Assembly (NCBI RefSeq): GCF_006542665.1
Contig: NZ_AP019735.1
Span: 744,001-808,000, forward strand
Length of the DNA stretch: 64,000 bases
From: Alistipes communis
GTDB lineage: Bacteria > Bacteroidota > Bacteroidia > Bacteroidales > Rikenellaceae
Direction: 5' to 3'
The translations under genes and the position numbers were made by a program. Positions 45,385-55,187 of this stretch are shown here, piece after piece; the stretch's first letter is position 1; each line of letters opens with the position of its first letter. The notes beneath the pieces were generated by a model. It was not told where the DNA came from, made no database searches, and saw only the letters and a program-made list of their open reading frames with translations.

Positions 45385-47457
45385 TTACTTCTTGTAGTTC
45401 TTGACGCACCGCACGGCACCGCCGCATCCGTTGCCGAAATCGAATCCGCCGTTGGTGCGCATGTTGGCTTCGCGGCTCTGGTTCCAGATGCGCCAGCCGG
45501 CCTTCTTCGTGGCCGAATAGTCGCCGATGAGCGGGATGAACGAGTACATGCGCGGATCGTTGTCGCCCGGACCGTAGTCGTAACCCGTCTTGTAGAGGCG
45601 CCAGCCCTGACTGAACATGTTGAATCCGAAATCGGCGGCCGCTGTCGAAATCTTCTCGGCCGGACAGTCCGGATTGTAGATGTTCCAGTCGGAGGTGAAG
45701 AGCAGCGCTGCGAAGTTGGTCAGCGTACCGCCGCCGAAGGCGCGGTAGGTGGCCGTTGCGGCATCGACGGGATAATCCGCCGCGCCCTGTGCATGGGCCG
45801 CCCAGACGAGGTCCTTCCAGTCCTGCATGTTGGCGATGTGCCAGCCGTAGGGGCAGATGCCCTGGATCTGCATCTTCAGGTTGGGATGCTCGGCTTCGGC
45901 CTGCGCGTCGCCCGCGGCCGTAGCCGCATAGACGGCCAGATCGGCCGGCATGATGCTTTCCAATACATAGCGATCGCCCACGGCATCGATCAGCGTCGTG
46001 CCCGGTTCGCCGAACGGACAGTTTATCAGCACCGACGAACCGCCCTCGCAGGCGTTCAGCGCACCGTTGGCGGAACCCGTCAGCGACTCGTAGGAGCTGT
46101 ACAGACGACCGTAGGTCTCGGCCAGCGGCCGGCCCGAGCCGTCCTTCGCCTCGACGATCGATCCGCCGTTCTCCTCCGTATCGTAGGCCGGATTGCGCGA
46201 AGCGTAGGGCGCTTCGTTGCCGTAGCCTCCCGTCTGATGACCGCTCACCAGCCCGCTGCCGAGCTTGTAGCGGCCGATCGTCGCGTCGCCCGCCCAGTGC
46301 AGACCGACGGTCATCCACGTCTTCGTACCACCGTCGCGCGTCACGTATGCCTTGGTCGGATAGGCCGCCACCTCCGTATCGGGCATGCAGTTGGGCGTCG
46401 TCACGCGCTCCCACGACCAGGTCATCGCATTGAAATCGACCGTGAACCTGCGCACGCCGTCGATGTCGATGTCGGGGCCGGCGGGCAGCTGCGTCTCCGC
46501 CGTCGGTATCTCCGCGACGGTACCCTCCTTCGTCAACGCATAGCAGGGATAGGAGACCGTGCGGCCGTTCTTGTTGAGCAGCACGGGATTGCCGCCGTCG
46601 GCCGAACGCAGGAAGTAGAGCGTCCCCGTATATTCGCCGGCCGCCTTGCGCGTCAGCTCATAGGCATCGCCGACGGCCAGCGCGTCGGCCGACGCGCCGT
46701 ACATGTAGTAGTAGTCGTAGGCGGCATTCTGCGTCACCGGAATTTCGAGCGTCGCCATACTCGTATCGGCCGATCCCACGACGATGCGGAGCGTCGCCGC
46801 ACGCGGCCGTTCCTGATCGTCCCACTGCGAGGCGGTCAGCGTCAGCGTGCCGACGCCGCCGTCGCCGACGGTCAGCCAGTCGGCGGAGCCCTCGCCATAG
46901 ACGACTTCATACGCATAGGCATCGCCCATGTTGCTCGTATAGGTCACCGTCTCCGACCCGCCGGCAGCCATGAACACGAGCTGTGCGGTCTCGGACGTAA
47001 CCGCAGCGTCGGCCTTCTGACCGAGCTGCGTGAATTCGTAGTCGGCCGTCGTACCGTCGGCCGCAGCGATCGTGACGACCACCGTGCGGCGATACTCCGT
47101 GTTGGGTTGCAGCACCAGTTCGATGCCGTCCGCCGAGAGATCGTGGCGCGCGCCGCCGGTCGCCTCCTCGAAGATCGACGCCACGGTCGTCCTGCGCACC
47201 GTCGCCCATACGGCCGAGGCCGGAACGGAGGCCTCCCACGCCATATCCGAAACCGCAGGCCCGACGTTGACGGTCACGGCCGAAACGAAGCTCTCGTTCC
47301 CCGATGCGGTGGTGCCGTCGGCATTGAAAAGTTCCACGTCGGGATAGAGCGAGATCCGCGTCGCGGTGTCGAAGCAATCGGTGCCGTCGTCGTAGCACGA
47401 CACCGAAACGAGCAGGATCGCACAGATCCATGCCGCTGTTTTTATCGTAGATTTCAT
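45385..47457 (-). CDS. BACON/FISUMP surface lipoprotein (locus 3)
   Basis: This 690-residue lipoprotein (lipobox VSVSC) has two BACON-like Ig domains (about 50-155 and 155-250, with MAAGGSETVTYTSNMGDAYAYEV), a region of about 110 residues with a Tyr/Trp-rich SusE-like segment, and a C-terminal FISUMP domain (about 360-690) containing TKTWMTVGLHWAGD, GICPYGWHIANMQDWKDL and the terminal GAVRCVKNYKK, nearly identical in form to the end of the locus 1 FISUMP protein. It is likely the accessory glycan-binding protein of locus 3. Confidence 0.83.
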   Translation of the reverse strand: MKSTIKTAAWICAILLVSVSCYDDGTDCFDTATRISLYPDVELFNADGTTASGNESFVSAVTVNVGPAVSDMAWEASVPASAVWATVRRTTVASIFEEATGGARHDLSADGIELVLQPNTEYRRTVVVTIAAADGTTADYEFTQLGQKADAAVTSETAQLVFMAAGGSETVTYTSNMGDAYAYEVVYGEGSADWLTVGDGGVGTLTLTASQWDDQERPRAATLRIVVGSADTSMATLEIPVTQNAAYDYYYMYGASADALAVGDAYELTRKAAGEYTGTLYFLRSADGGNPVLLNKNGRTVSYPCYALTKEGTVAEIPTAETQLPAGPDIDIDGVRRFTVDFNAMTWSWERVTTPNCMPDTEVAAYPTKAYVTRDGGTKTWMTVGLHWAGDATIGRYKLGSGLVSGHQTGGYGNEAPYASRNPAYDTEENGGSIVEAKDGSGRPLAETYGRLYSSYESLTGSANGALNACEGGSSVLINCPFGEPGTTLIDAVGDRYVLESIMPADLAVYAATAAGDAQAEAEHPNLKMQIQGICPYGWHIANMQDWKDLVWAAHAQGAADYPVDAATATYRAFGGGTLTNFAALLFTSDWNIYNPDCPAEKISTAAADFGFNMFSQGWRLYKTGYDYGPGDNDPRMYSFIPLIGDYSATKKAGWRIWNQSREANMRTNGGFDFGNGCGGAVRCVKNYKK

Positions 47458-47480
47458 GTTTCTGTCGAATTAGATGTGTA

Positions 47481-48989
47481 TCAATACCAGCCCTCGGTCT
47501 GCGTGAGATTCGAGTTCTTGTCCCGCGCGGATTTCGAGATCGGCCACAGAAGGATGTTCGTGTTGTTCCGGTTCGCCGCAAGGTAGTCGTTGTAGTCCCA
47601 TATCTTGTCGAGCCGGATCAGCGCCCACCAGATGACGCCCTCGGCCGGAAATTCGAGGAAATACTCGTCCACGAGCGCTTCGAGCACGGCTTCCTGCGAG
47701 GCATCGGTATAGTAGTCGTCTTTTCCGTAAGCACGTTTTGCGATGATGTTCAGCGATTTGAGCGCACCGCCGTAGTCCTTGCGGTAGTACTTCAACTCGG
47801 CATCCATCATCACGGCCAGCGCCGCACGATAATAGATCAGATCGGCGTCGAGCACCATCTTGCCGGCACTCATGTCGCCGAGGAACTTGCGGCAGAAGGT
47901 CAGCCGGCCGCCGTCGGCACCGTAGTCGCCCTCGCCCAGATTGTACTTGACGCGGGTGTCGCCCCGATTGTCGCGGCTGTCGCGGAGTTTTGCGAGGAAT
48001 CCCTCGCCGTAGTCGAGCCACTGCGTCTCGTAGATCGGCACGGGATTGCCCTGATAACCCTTGGCCACGTAGGCTTCGGGAAAGGCGAAATACCAGCTGT
48101 AACCGCCCGTCTTGGATTCGGTCTGGTCGTTGTAGAGGGCGAAGACCACCTCCTTGCTGTTCTTCGAAGGCTTCGCGTTGTCGGCCATGCGGTCGAAAAT
48201 CTGGCCGTAGTCGTCGCACAGCAGCGACGGGGAGATGCCGATCGCTTCGAGCGCATCCTCGGCACCGTCCAGGTAGGCGTCGCCGCCCTTCTGGGCGGAG
48301 TACATCCAGAGACAATACTCCGCTTTGAGCATCAGCACGGCCGTCTTCGTAGCCAGATACTTGTCCGATCCGAGCGCGTCGGAGAGCGCCAGCGCCGATT
48401 CGATGTCGGAGCCGATCCGCGCATAGACGTCGGCTTTCGGCGCACGCACGGGGTAGGTCTCGGGTTGGTCGACCGATTCGATCGGCCGCAGGTTCAGCGG
48501 CACGTCGCCCCACAGGCGCGCGGCCCAGAAATAGGCGTAGGCACGGGCGAAATAGGCCTGTCCCATCGCCCAGTTGCGCTTGGCGTCGGTCATCGGGATC
48601 GCGGTGTCGGGCGCGTATTTGAGCACGGCGTTAGCCTGATCGATCGCCGAGTAGAGGCCCGACCACCCGCAGGAGGTGATGTTGGCCGTCATCGTGTTCT
48701 GGATCACCTCGCGGCCGACCCATACGTTGAAGAGCGACGACGGCCCCCACATGTATTCGCCCACGCGCAACTCGCCCCAGTAGAAGACGTTGATCTGGCT
48801 CTGGACGAAATTCGAGCGGAGCTCGGAATAGATGCCGTAGGTGGAACCTTCGACCTGCTCCGCCGTTTTCCACATGTTGCTGACAGACAGCTTATTGTCT
48901 TGCGTTATATCGAGCATGTCGCAGGATACGGCCGAGACGGATACCGCGACGACCGCGAACCATCCCTTTATGCTGCTTTCGATTCTCAT
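47481..48989 (-). CDS. SusD/RagB-family lipoprotein (locus 3)
   Basis: This 502-residue lipoprotein (signal with SAVSC, then DMLDITQDN) has the SusD N-terminal helices (AYFARAYAYFWAARLWGDVPLNL) and a C-terminal RagB-type region (EALVDEYFLEFPAEGVIWWALIRLDKIWDYNDYL). It ends in SARDKNSNLTQTEGWY, a tail different from the loci 1 and 2 proteins. It is encoded 12 bases after the SusC gene, so it remains translated even when SusC is out of frame, subject to polarity. Confidence 0.93.
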   Translation of the reverse strand: MRIESSIKGWFAVVAVSVSAVSCDMLDITQDNKLSVSNMWKTAEQVEGSTYGIYSELRSNFVQSQINVFYWGELRVGEYMWGPSSLFNVWVGREVIQNTMTANITSCGWSGLYSAIDQANAVLKYAPDTAIPMTDAKRNWAMGQAYFARAYAYFWAARLWGDVPLNLRPIESVDQPETYPVRAPKADVYARIGSDIESALALSDALGSDKYLATKTAVLMLKAEYCLWMYSAQKGGDAYLDGAEDALEAIGISPSLLCDDYGQIFDRMADNAKPSKNSKEVVFALYNDQTESKTGGYSWYFAFPEAYVAKGYQGNPVPIYETQWLDYGEGFLAKLRDSRDNRGDTRVKYNLGEGDYGADGGRLTFCRKFLGDMSAGKMVLDADLIYYRAALAVMMDAELKYYRKDYGGALKSLNIIAKRAYGKDDYYTDASQEAVLEALVDEYFLEFPAEGVIWWALIRLDKIWDYNDYLAANRNNTNILLWPISKSARDKNSNLTQTEGWY

Positions 48990-49001
48990 GGTTGATTCGA
49001 T

Positions 49002-52000
49002 TTAGAAGGTGACTTTCAGGTTGAAGAGGAACTTGCTCGTAGGCGGGAAGATGTTCGGCCGCGAGTCGGAGCTCGAATTGGCCGTCGACACCGAGGTGTA
49101 GTGGCCCGAACTCGACGTGGCTCCCATACCCGTTTCGGGGTTGATCGCACCCGTGACGCCCGTCCAGTAGGCGATCGTATTGCAGGTAATGCCCACCGTC
49201 AGCTTCTTCATGTGCAGCTTGCGCACCCACCGTTCCGGCAGGTCGTAGTAGAGCGACACGTCGCGCAGACAGAGGTAATCGGCCTTCTCGACGTTGAAGT
49301 CGGAGGCGCGGCCCCAGTTGGCATTGCCGTAATCGCCGTCGTTGGGGAAATAGCGGGCGTATTTCGCATTCGTGTCGCCCGGGTACTTCCAACAGTCGTA
49401 GACGTAGGAGGCGATGGCCGAGTTGCTCTGCCCGATCGTGTTCTGGATCATGCGGGTCTTCATGTAGTTGTAGATCGAATGTCCGAGCGCATAATCCAGG
49501 TAGATCGACAGCGTCAGCCGCTTGTAACGGAACGTGTTGCTGATACCGCCCGTCGAGTGCGGCACGACGTTGCCCAGGTAGAACATGTCCTCGGCGTTGA
49601 TGATTTCATTGCCGTCGGCATCGCGCGCCGAACCGTAACGGTTGCACCACTCGTAGTCGCCGGCGTCCTTGCGGCCCGGAATCTGCTGTCCGTCGCTCAC
49701 GCGGTGGCCTTTCGACAGGGCGTCGTAATAGGCTGCGTCGGCCTCGGCCTCGGTCTGGATGATGTGGTCGATCTTGTAGCCGTAGATACGCCCCAGCGAC
49801 TCGCCGACAGCCGTGCCGCCGAATCGGTATCCCGTCTCCGACATCTTGTAACCGCCTATGCGGTAGGCCTTCCGGCCGGTAGGGTTGCCGTACATGTCCA
49901 CCTCGTCGTAGGCGTACTCCTCGGGCAGCGACAGCACCTTATTGCGGTTGTAGGAGTAGGTCAGCCCGAGGTTCCACGAGAAGTTCTTGGTACGGATCAC
50001 CTCCGCGTTCAGTTCGGCCTCGAAACCGTAGAAACGGGCGCTGCCCACGTTGGCCTTCACGCTCGAATAGGGGCCCGTGTCGGGCATGGTGATCGAGAAG
50101 AGCATGTTGTCGGTCTTCTTGTTGTAGTAGTCGAAGATGAAGCGCACGCGGTCGTTGAGGAACCCGACGTCCAGCCCCACGTCGAGCTGCGTGGTCGACT
50201 CCCACTGCATGTCGGCGTTCTGCATGGCCGACGGCAGGAAGGTCGTATGACCGTTGTACTGCCCCGTGGCGAAGGCGCCGTAGGTGTCGTAGAGTCCGAT
50301 GCCGTTGTTACCCGTCTGACCGTACGACACGCGGAGTTTGAGGTTGTTCATCGTGCGTCTGACCCCCTCGAAGAAGGGCTCTTCGCTGATGACCCACGCC
50401 GCCGAAGCCGCCGGGAAGAATCCCCACTGGTTGCCCTTGGCGAATTTCGAGGAGCCGTCGTAGCGGAACGTGGCCGAAACGATGTATTTCTGTGCGAAGT
50501 CGTACGACACGCGGCCGAACAACGACATGAGCGCCTGCTTTTCGTCCTTGTTCGACGCCTTGAAGTTGATGCCCGAATCGAGAATGGGCACGTCGTCCGA
50601 AGCCGAACCCGTCGAGTTGGAGGTGAGGTACCAGTAACGCTGGCTCATCAGCTCGTAACCGAGCGTCGCCCCTACCGTATGTTTGTCGGCGAAGGTGCGG
50701 TTGAAGGCCAGGTGCGCCGTGAAGGTGTCGCGGACGGTCTGCGTGCGCGTCTCGGTAGTCGAACGCGTCTGGCTGATGAGGTTCGGGTAGCCGTCGACCT
50801 CGCCGCGGGCGTAGTAGCTGCCGCGGTAGTTGTTGCCGTAATAGTTGTACTGGGCCGTCGCCGTAAGCCCGTCGATGATCCGCCATTTGAGGTTGAAGGT
50901 GCTCGAAATACGATCCGTGGCGGCCTCGCGGTCGTAGAACGCTTCGTAGAACGAGGCCAGCTGGGCGTTGGCGTTGCCGCCGCTGGACATCCAGCCGACC
51001 TCTTCGTCGAAGCCGCGCGCCGTCGGGGCGAACATGATTCCCCGGCCGAAGGCGTTGAAGTAGTTGTCCACGAACTTGCTGCTCCGCTGGCGCGAAATGT
51101 CGAACGTCGTGGAGGCTTCGAGGCTCTTGGTGATCTTGAAGCTGGCATTGCCGTGCGTGGTGAAGACGTCGTAGTCGCTCATGGCGAAGACGCCGCCGTC
51201 GTCGAGGTAGCTGATCGACGCGGCGTAGCTCATCCTGTCGCTGCCGCCGTTGACGCCGATATACTCCTTCTGCCAGAAGGCTTCGCTCATCCATTGATCC
51301 TGGAAATCGGTATCCGTGAAGATGATGACCTTGCTGTTGTCGAGCGGATCGAACATCCACTCGTAGCCGTCGGGCACCGTACCGCCGTATTCCAGATAGC
51401 GCGTGGTGAACTGGTTCCTGTTCGACGTGTTCCCTGTTCCCACGGCGACATTGGCGCCGTCCAGCCACGAACTGGCGGCCAGCGTGCCGGTCGACTTGGC
51501 GTAGATGTTGGCGATGGCCGGACGCACCAGCGCGATCTGCTCGCGCGAACTGAGCAGGTCCCACTTCTTGGTCGGCGCCGAGAAACCCACCTGTACGTCG
51601 AAGACGACCTGGGGTCCCTGCGAGGGGCTGCCCTTCTTCGTCGTGACGATGATGACGCCGTTCGATGCGCGTGCGCCGTAGATCGCGGCCGAAGCGGCGT
51701 CCTTCAACACCTCCATCGACTCGATGTCGTTGGGGTTGACGCCGCTCAGGTCGTCGCGCAGCGCCCCGTCGACGATATAGATCGGGTCGTTGCCCATGTT
51801 GATCGACGATCCGCCGCGGATCAGGAAACGGGGCGCCTCGCCCGAAAGCGAGCTGTTGGTGGCCACCCGCAGACCCGCGACCTTGCCTTTGAGGGCGTCG
51901 CCCACGGTCGAGACGGGAGCGCCGTAGAGCTTGTCGCCGTCGATTTTGGAAATCGAGGTGGTCAGCGTCTTGCGCGACTGGGTACCGTAGCCGATGACGA

Positions 52001-52621
52001 CCACCTCGTCCACCATTTTGAGATCCTCCTCCATCGCCACGTCGATCGTCGTGCGTTTGCCGACGGTCTCCTCGACGTTCTTATAGCCCAGATAAAGGAA
52101 TTGCAGCACCGACGCCTCACCGTCGACACGCAGCGCATAGCGCCCGTCGTTGTCGGTGGTAACGCCCTTGTAGGTTCCGGCCACCATGACCGTAACGCCC
52201 GCCAGCGGATTGCCCGACCCGTCGCGCACGACGCCCGAAACCGCGATCGTCGACGCGGAGGAGGGGGGGGTACGGCCGCCTTGGAGATGCGCACCAGCCG
52301 CCCGTCGAACTCGAAGGCGACCTCCTGCCCGGCGAAAATCCGGTCGAGCACCGCACGGAGCGGTTCGTCGACCACGTCGATCGAAACGCGGGCGTTGGTG
52401 TCGACGTTGGCCGTGCGGGTGATGAAGGCGTACTGGTAACGTTTGGTGATGTTTTCGAGGATGTCCGAAATCGCGGTGTCGCGCATCGACAGCGTGATGC
52501 GCTGTTCGGCGCCCTGCTGTTGGGCCGCCGCTCTCCCGATTCCGCAGCATGAGAAGAGGATCAGCAACAGCAGGCCTCCGAATATTCCCACGCTTCTTCG
52601 GTTCGTGTAGAGATAATTCAT
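49002..52621 (-). CDS. SusC/RagA TonB-dependent transporter, out of frame at an 8-base tract (locus 3)
   Basis: The gene starts at ATG 52621 (MNYLYTNRRS; a TTG 13 codons earlier is rejected). Residues 30-115 form a signal and STN domain in one frame. The carboxypeptidase-D repeat, plug (VVIGYGTQSRK, YIVDGALRDDLSG, VLKDAASAAIYGARASNGV) and complete barrel, ending FLFNLKVTF, are in another. The switch lies at eight C residues in the coding strand, in the linker. With nine (or six) the reading is Val-Pro-Pro-Pro-Ser-Ser-Ala-Ser and a normal 1206-residue SusC results. As assembled, translation ends after about 219 residues. Everything else is intact, which fits phase variation or a sequencing slip rather than decay. 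Confidence 0.9.
52263..52270. repeat. Eight-base G/C homopolymer, frame-breaking, in SusC of locus 3
   Basis: Eight G residues on the plus strand lie at codons 118-120, exactly between the STN domain and the carboxypeptidase-D repeat. The count needed for an open frame is a multiple of three (six or nine). Confidence 0.93.
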
Positions 52622-52781
52622 AGGTTTGTTCAGGTTTTGCAGATTTAATTTAGGTCTCAAAATTCGAGTCGGAAAATGGGCAACGACATTTTCCGGCTTT
52701 TTCCATCATTCCTTTCCCATAGGCATATATGCGTGTTTCAGGTTCGTTTTCAACAGTCGGCTTCGGTGCGTCATACGGCCC

Positions 52782-53792
52782 CTACCGGCGGGCGCGCTCG
52801 ATCTCGATGATGCGGCCGTCGCGCTGGATGTGCAGCGTGTGGTGGATATTCAGCGCGTCGAGCAGTTCGTCGATCTCCCAGCCGCTGGCGAACGTGGCGA
52901 AATACTCCTCGCCGAGCAGCGACGTGTCGCGGATGACGATCTGCACGTCGAACATACGTTCCAGATCGCGGGCGATCTCATCGAGCGTCTTGTGGCGGAA
53001 GACGTGGAAACCGTCGCGCCACGAGATGTAGTGCGCACAGTCGAACCGCTCGCGGACGACCGCGTTCGTGGCGTTGTCGACCAGAATCTTGTCGCCCGGA
53101 CGCATCAGGATGGTCGCGCCGCCGTCGCGCTTCAACCCCAGCGCGACGCTTCCCTCCACGAGCGACGTCTCGACATACTTGTCCTCGTTGTACGAGCGGA
53201 GGTTGAAACGGGTTCCCAACACTCGGATACTGACGTTGCGCGTATCGACGTGGAAGGGCCGCTCGGGATCCTTGGTCACGTCCATGTAGACTTCGCCGCT
53301 GACGAAGAGCTGCCGCTCGCGATCGAAACGGTCGGGGTAAAAGACATAGGTCCCCGAATTCAGCCATACGCGGCTCCCGTCGGGCAGCGTGATGCAGCGG
53401 GTCTGCCCGTAGGGCGCGTAGACCTCGACCCACTCCGGCTGCTCCGCGACCTGCCGCGACGCGAGCAGATAGGCGCAGACGATGAGCGGCACGAGCAGCA
53501 CCGCCGCAGCCTGCGACAGCCTCCGCCACAGCCGTTGCAGGCGGAGTTTTCGGCCGAAGAGCCGCCCGGCCAGAGCACGGTAACGCTCGTCGAGCGTCCG
53601 CTGCGGCGCAGACCGTTGCAGCGAACGCTCCCAGAAGGCGTACAGCTCCCCGCTCACGGGATCGTCTTCCCGCAGGGTAAATTCCTCCTCGGCGTCGTGT
53701 TCGAGAAACCATTCGCGCAAACGTTCGCGCACGCCGGCATCGCCCCCGTGTTCGAGGTAATGCCTGAGCAGCTCCTTATCTATTTTTTCCAT
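52782..53792 (-). CDS. FecR-family anti-sigma factor (locus 3)
   Basis: This 336-residue protein has a cytoplasmic N-terminal helix bundle (about 1-85), a transmembrane helix (about 90-110, AAAVLLVPLIVCAYLLA), a periplasmic FecR domain (about 130-235, LPDGSRVWLNSGTYVFYPDRF and GEVYMDVTKDPERPFHV) and a C-terminal DUF4974 domain (about 255-330). The ATG at 53792 (MEKIDKELL) is chosen; 66 further in-frame codons upstream lie in a non-coding, palindrome-bearing region. It is separated from its sigma gene by 607 bases. Confidence 0.93.
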   Translation of the reverse strand: MEKIDKELLRHYLEHGGDAGVRERLREWFLEHDAEEEFTLREDDPVSGELYAFWERSLQRSAPQRTLDERYRALAGRLFGRKLRLQRLWRRLSQAAAVLLVPLIVCAYLLASRQVAEQPEWVEVYAPYGQTRCITLPDGSRVWLNSGTYVFYPDRFDRERQLFVSGEVYMDVTKDPERPFHVDTRNVSIRVLGTRFNLRSYNEDKYVETSLVEGSVALGLKRDGGATILMRPGDKILVDNATNAVVRERFDCAHYISWRDGFHVFRHKTLDEIARDLERMFDVQIVIRDTSLLGEEYFATFASGWEIDELLDALNIHHTLHIQRDGRIIEIERARR

Positions 53793-54399
53793 CGGACTTC
53801 CGGCTTTTAATACTAATACGCAACAAGGCAGCAGGCACACCCGGTCGGACATGCGTTTTTTTCGAAAAATTCGTTCTGCTGTAAAATACGGCCGTCGGTT
53901 TTCGCCGTTTTCGCAGTGCGATCCCGCAGGCCGAAAGCCTGCTAAAACCGAATAAAAGGAATCAAAATCATGGTTGCACGAAGCGCACAACAGTCTCCGC
54001 CTTGCGAAAAGTGCGGAAAAAGAAACGAGCAGCGACGAGCGTTAAAAAACGGGGCCGGTTTGCTTGCAAACGACGATCAGCAGGTGAGCGCAAAGTTTAC
54101 TTTGCCGAGCCGCCACAGTCGAAACGACACTTCGTGTCGTAACCCGCGGCAGGCGCCCGTTTTAGCGAGGCGCTGTGAGTTTCCCGCAGCTTTTCGCCTG
54201 GCGGACACTTTTGGTACCACCTTTTGGTGACAAAAGGTGGTAAAAACTGCTCCTCGCAGGAAATGCCCAATCGAAAGTCGGGATATTTCTGACATGTTCA
54301 CAGTCAAATTCTGCTAAAAAGATTCACTCTTCGGTCAAAACCCGAAGAGCGGCAGCCCGCGGAAGAACGATGCGGGAACGCCCCCCCTTCCGGCGGAAA
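53793..54399. other. 607-base structured gap between sigma and FecR genes of locus 3
   Basis: There is no credible gene. The gap holds several perfect hairpins: 53926-53931 with 53937-53942, 54124-54130 with 54134-54140, and a 12-bp stem at 54215-54226 with 54231-54242 (loop GTGA). A C7 run lies at 54381-54387. Near FecR, minus-strand GGGT (within 53834-53842) and GTTGCGTATTAG (53813-53824) could be an ECF-type promoter. The 54100-54310 part looks like a dispersed structured element or a small RNA, but I cannot confirm either. Confidence 0.5.
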
Positions 54400-54972
54400 C
54401 TACTGCAACAGGATAAAGAAGGTGAGCCAACAGACGAACTTCCCGACTTTGACGCGCAACGTTCTGAGCGCCGCGTTCAGATGGCCTTCGACAGTGCGTT
54501 TCGAGATGCGGAGCCGCCGTGCGATCTCATCGTTCGTCAGCCCCTCGATGCGGCTCAGCCGGAAAACCTCCCGCCGCTGGGCGGGCATCCGGTCGATCTC
54601 GTCCAGCACCAGCTGCCGCAGCCGGTCGGCATCGTAGGCCGCGGCGAACTGCTCCTGCACATGTTCCGCGTCGTGGAGCAGGTCGAGCCGGAGCCTGCGC
54701 CGGTCGTAGCGATCCGAACGGAAGTAGTCGGCGATTTCGTGTCTGGCGAGCGTGTAGAGGAAAGCTTTGAAATTGCGGGAGGGATCGAGCGCCTCCCGTT
54801 TGAGCCAGAGGCGGATAAAGACGTTCTGCGTGATCTCCTCGGCATGGAACCCGTTATCGACGACCCCGCGCGTAAAGGCATGGACACCGCCGTAATACCG
54901 TTCAAACACCGCTTTGAACGATACGAGATCGCCGCGGCGAATCCGTTCTATCAGTTCCTGTTCCGATACCAT
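54400..54972 (-). CDS. ECF sigma-70 factor (locus 3)
   Basis: This 190-residue ECF sigma factor has region 2 at about 10-85 (VFERYYGGVHAFTRGVVDNGFHAEEITQNVFIRLWLKR, FKAFLYTLARHEIADYFR) and region 4 at about 125-180 (MPAQRREVFRLSRIEGLTNDEIARRLRISKRTVEGHLNAAL). The ATG at 54972 (MVSEQEL) is chosen; 29 upstream codons lack family similarity. Unlike the sigma factors of loci 1 and 2, its linker has no homopolymer; the tract in locus 3 is instead in SusC. Confidence 0.93.
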   Translation of the reverse strand: MVSEQELIERIRRGDLVSFKAVFERYYGGVHAFTRGVVDNGFHAEEITQNVFIRLWLKREALDPSRNFKAFLYTLARHEIADYFRSDRYDRRRLRLDLLHDAEHVQEQFAAAYDADRLRQLVLDEIDRMPAQRREVFRLSRIEGLTNDEIARRLRISKRTVEGHLNAALRTLRVKVGKFVCWLTFFILLQ

Positions 54973-55061
54973 TGGGGCAGTTCTCTCCACGCACTCCGTT
55001 TCACGCCGCCCCGTTGCCGGACGTTGCATCCGCAACAAGGCCGGCGGCATGGATTTCAATG

Positions 55062-55093
55062 TAAAAGTAGGGATAATATCTTATTTTTACAAC
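55062..55093 (-). promoter_or_regulatory. Promoter of the locus 3 sigma gene
   Basis: Minus-strand GTTG (55090-55093), a 20-nt spacer and TACTTTTA (55062-55069) approximate the Bacteroidales -33/-7 pattern, leaving a leader of about 85 bases. Confidence 0.5.
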
Positions 55094-55137
55094 TTCACCG
55101 CCTATTTTCGGGAGCGCCCGCACCTTCCCCGAAAGAC

Positions 55138-55170
55138 GAGAAAAGGGAGAGCATAGCTCTCCCTTTTCTC
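55138..55170 (-). terminator. Hairpin terminator after tatC
   Basis: A perfect 15-bp stem (55138-55152 with 55156-55170) with a 3-nt loop lies 18 bases beyond the tatC stop. It separates the Tat/keto-sugar operon from the locus 3 sigma gene. The T-rich part is inside the stem, so it could work in either direction. Confidence 0.75.
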
Positions 55171-55187
55171 GAAGGCACCGCAACCCG

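Noticed and set aside
49002..52621. SusC of locus 3 as a decayed pseudogene
   Set aside because: The only lesion is one homopolymer; plug, barrel and downstream SusD are intact, which fits switching or a sequencing slip better than decay.
54077..54307. 76-codon minus-strand frame in the sigma-FecR gap of locus 3
   Set aside because: It spans the hairpins and has odd composition. I treat the region as a structured non-coding element, although a small protein cannot be fully excluded.
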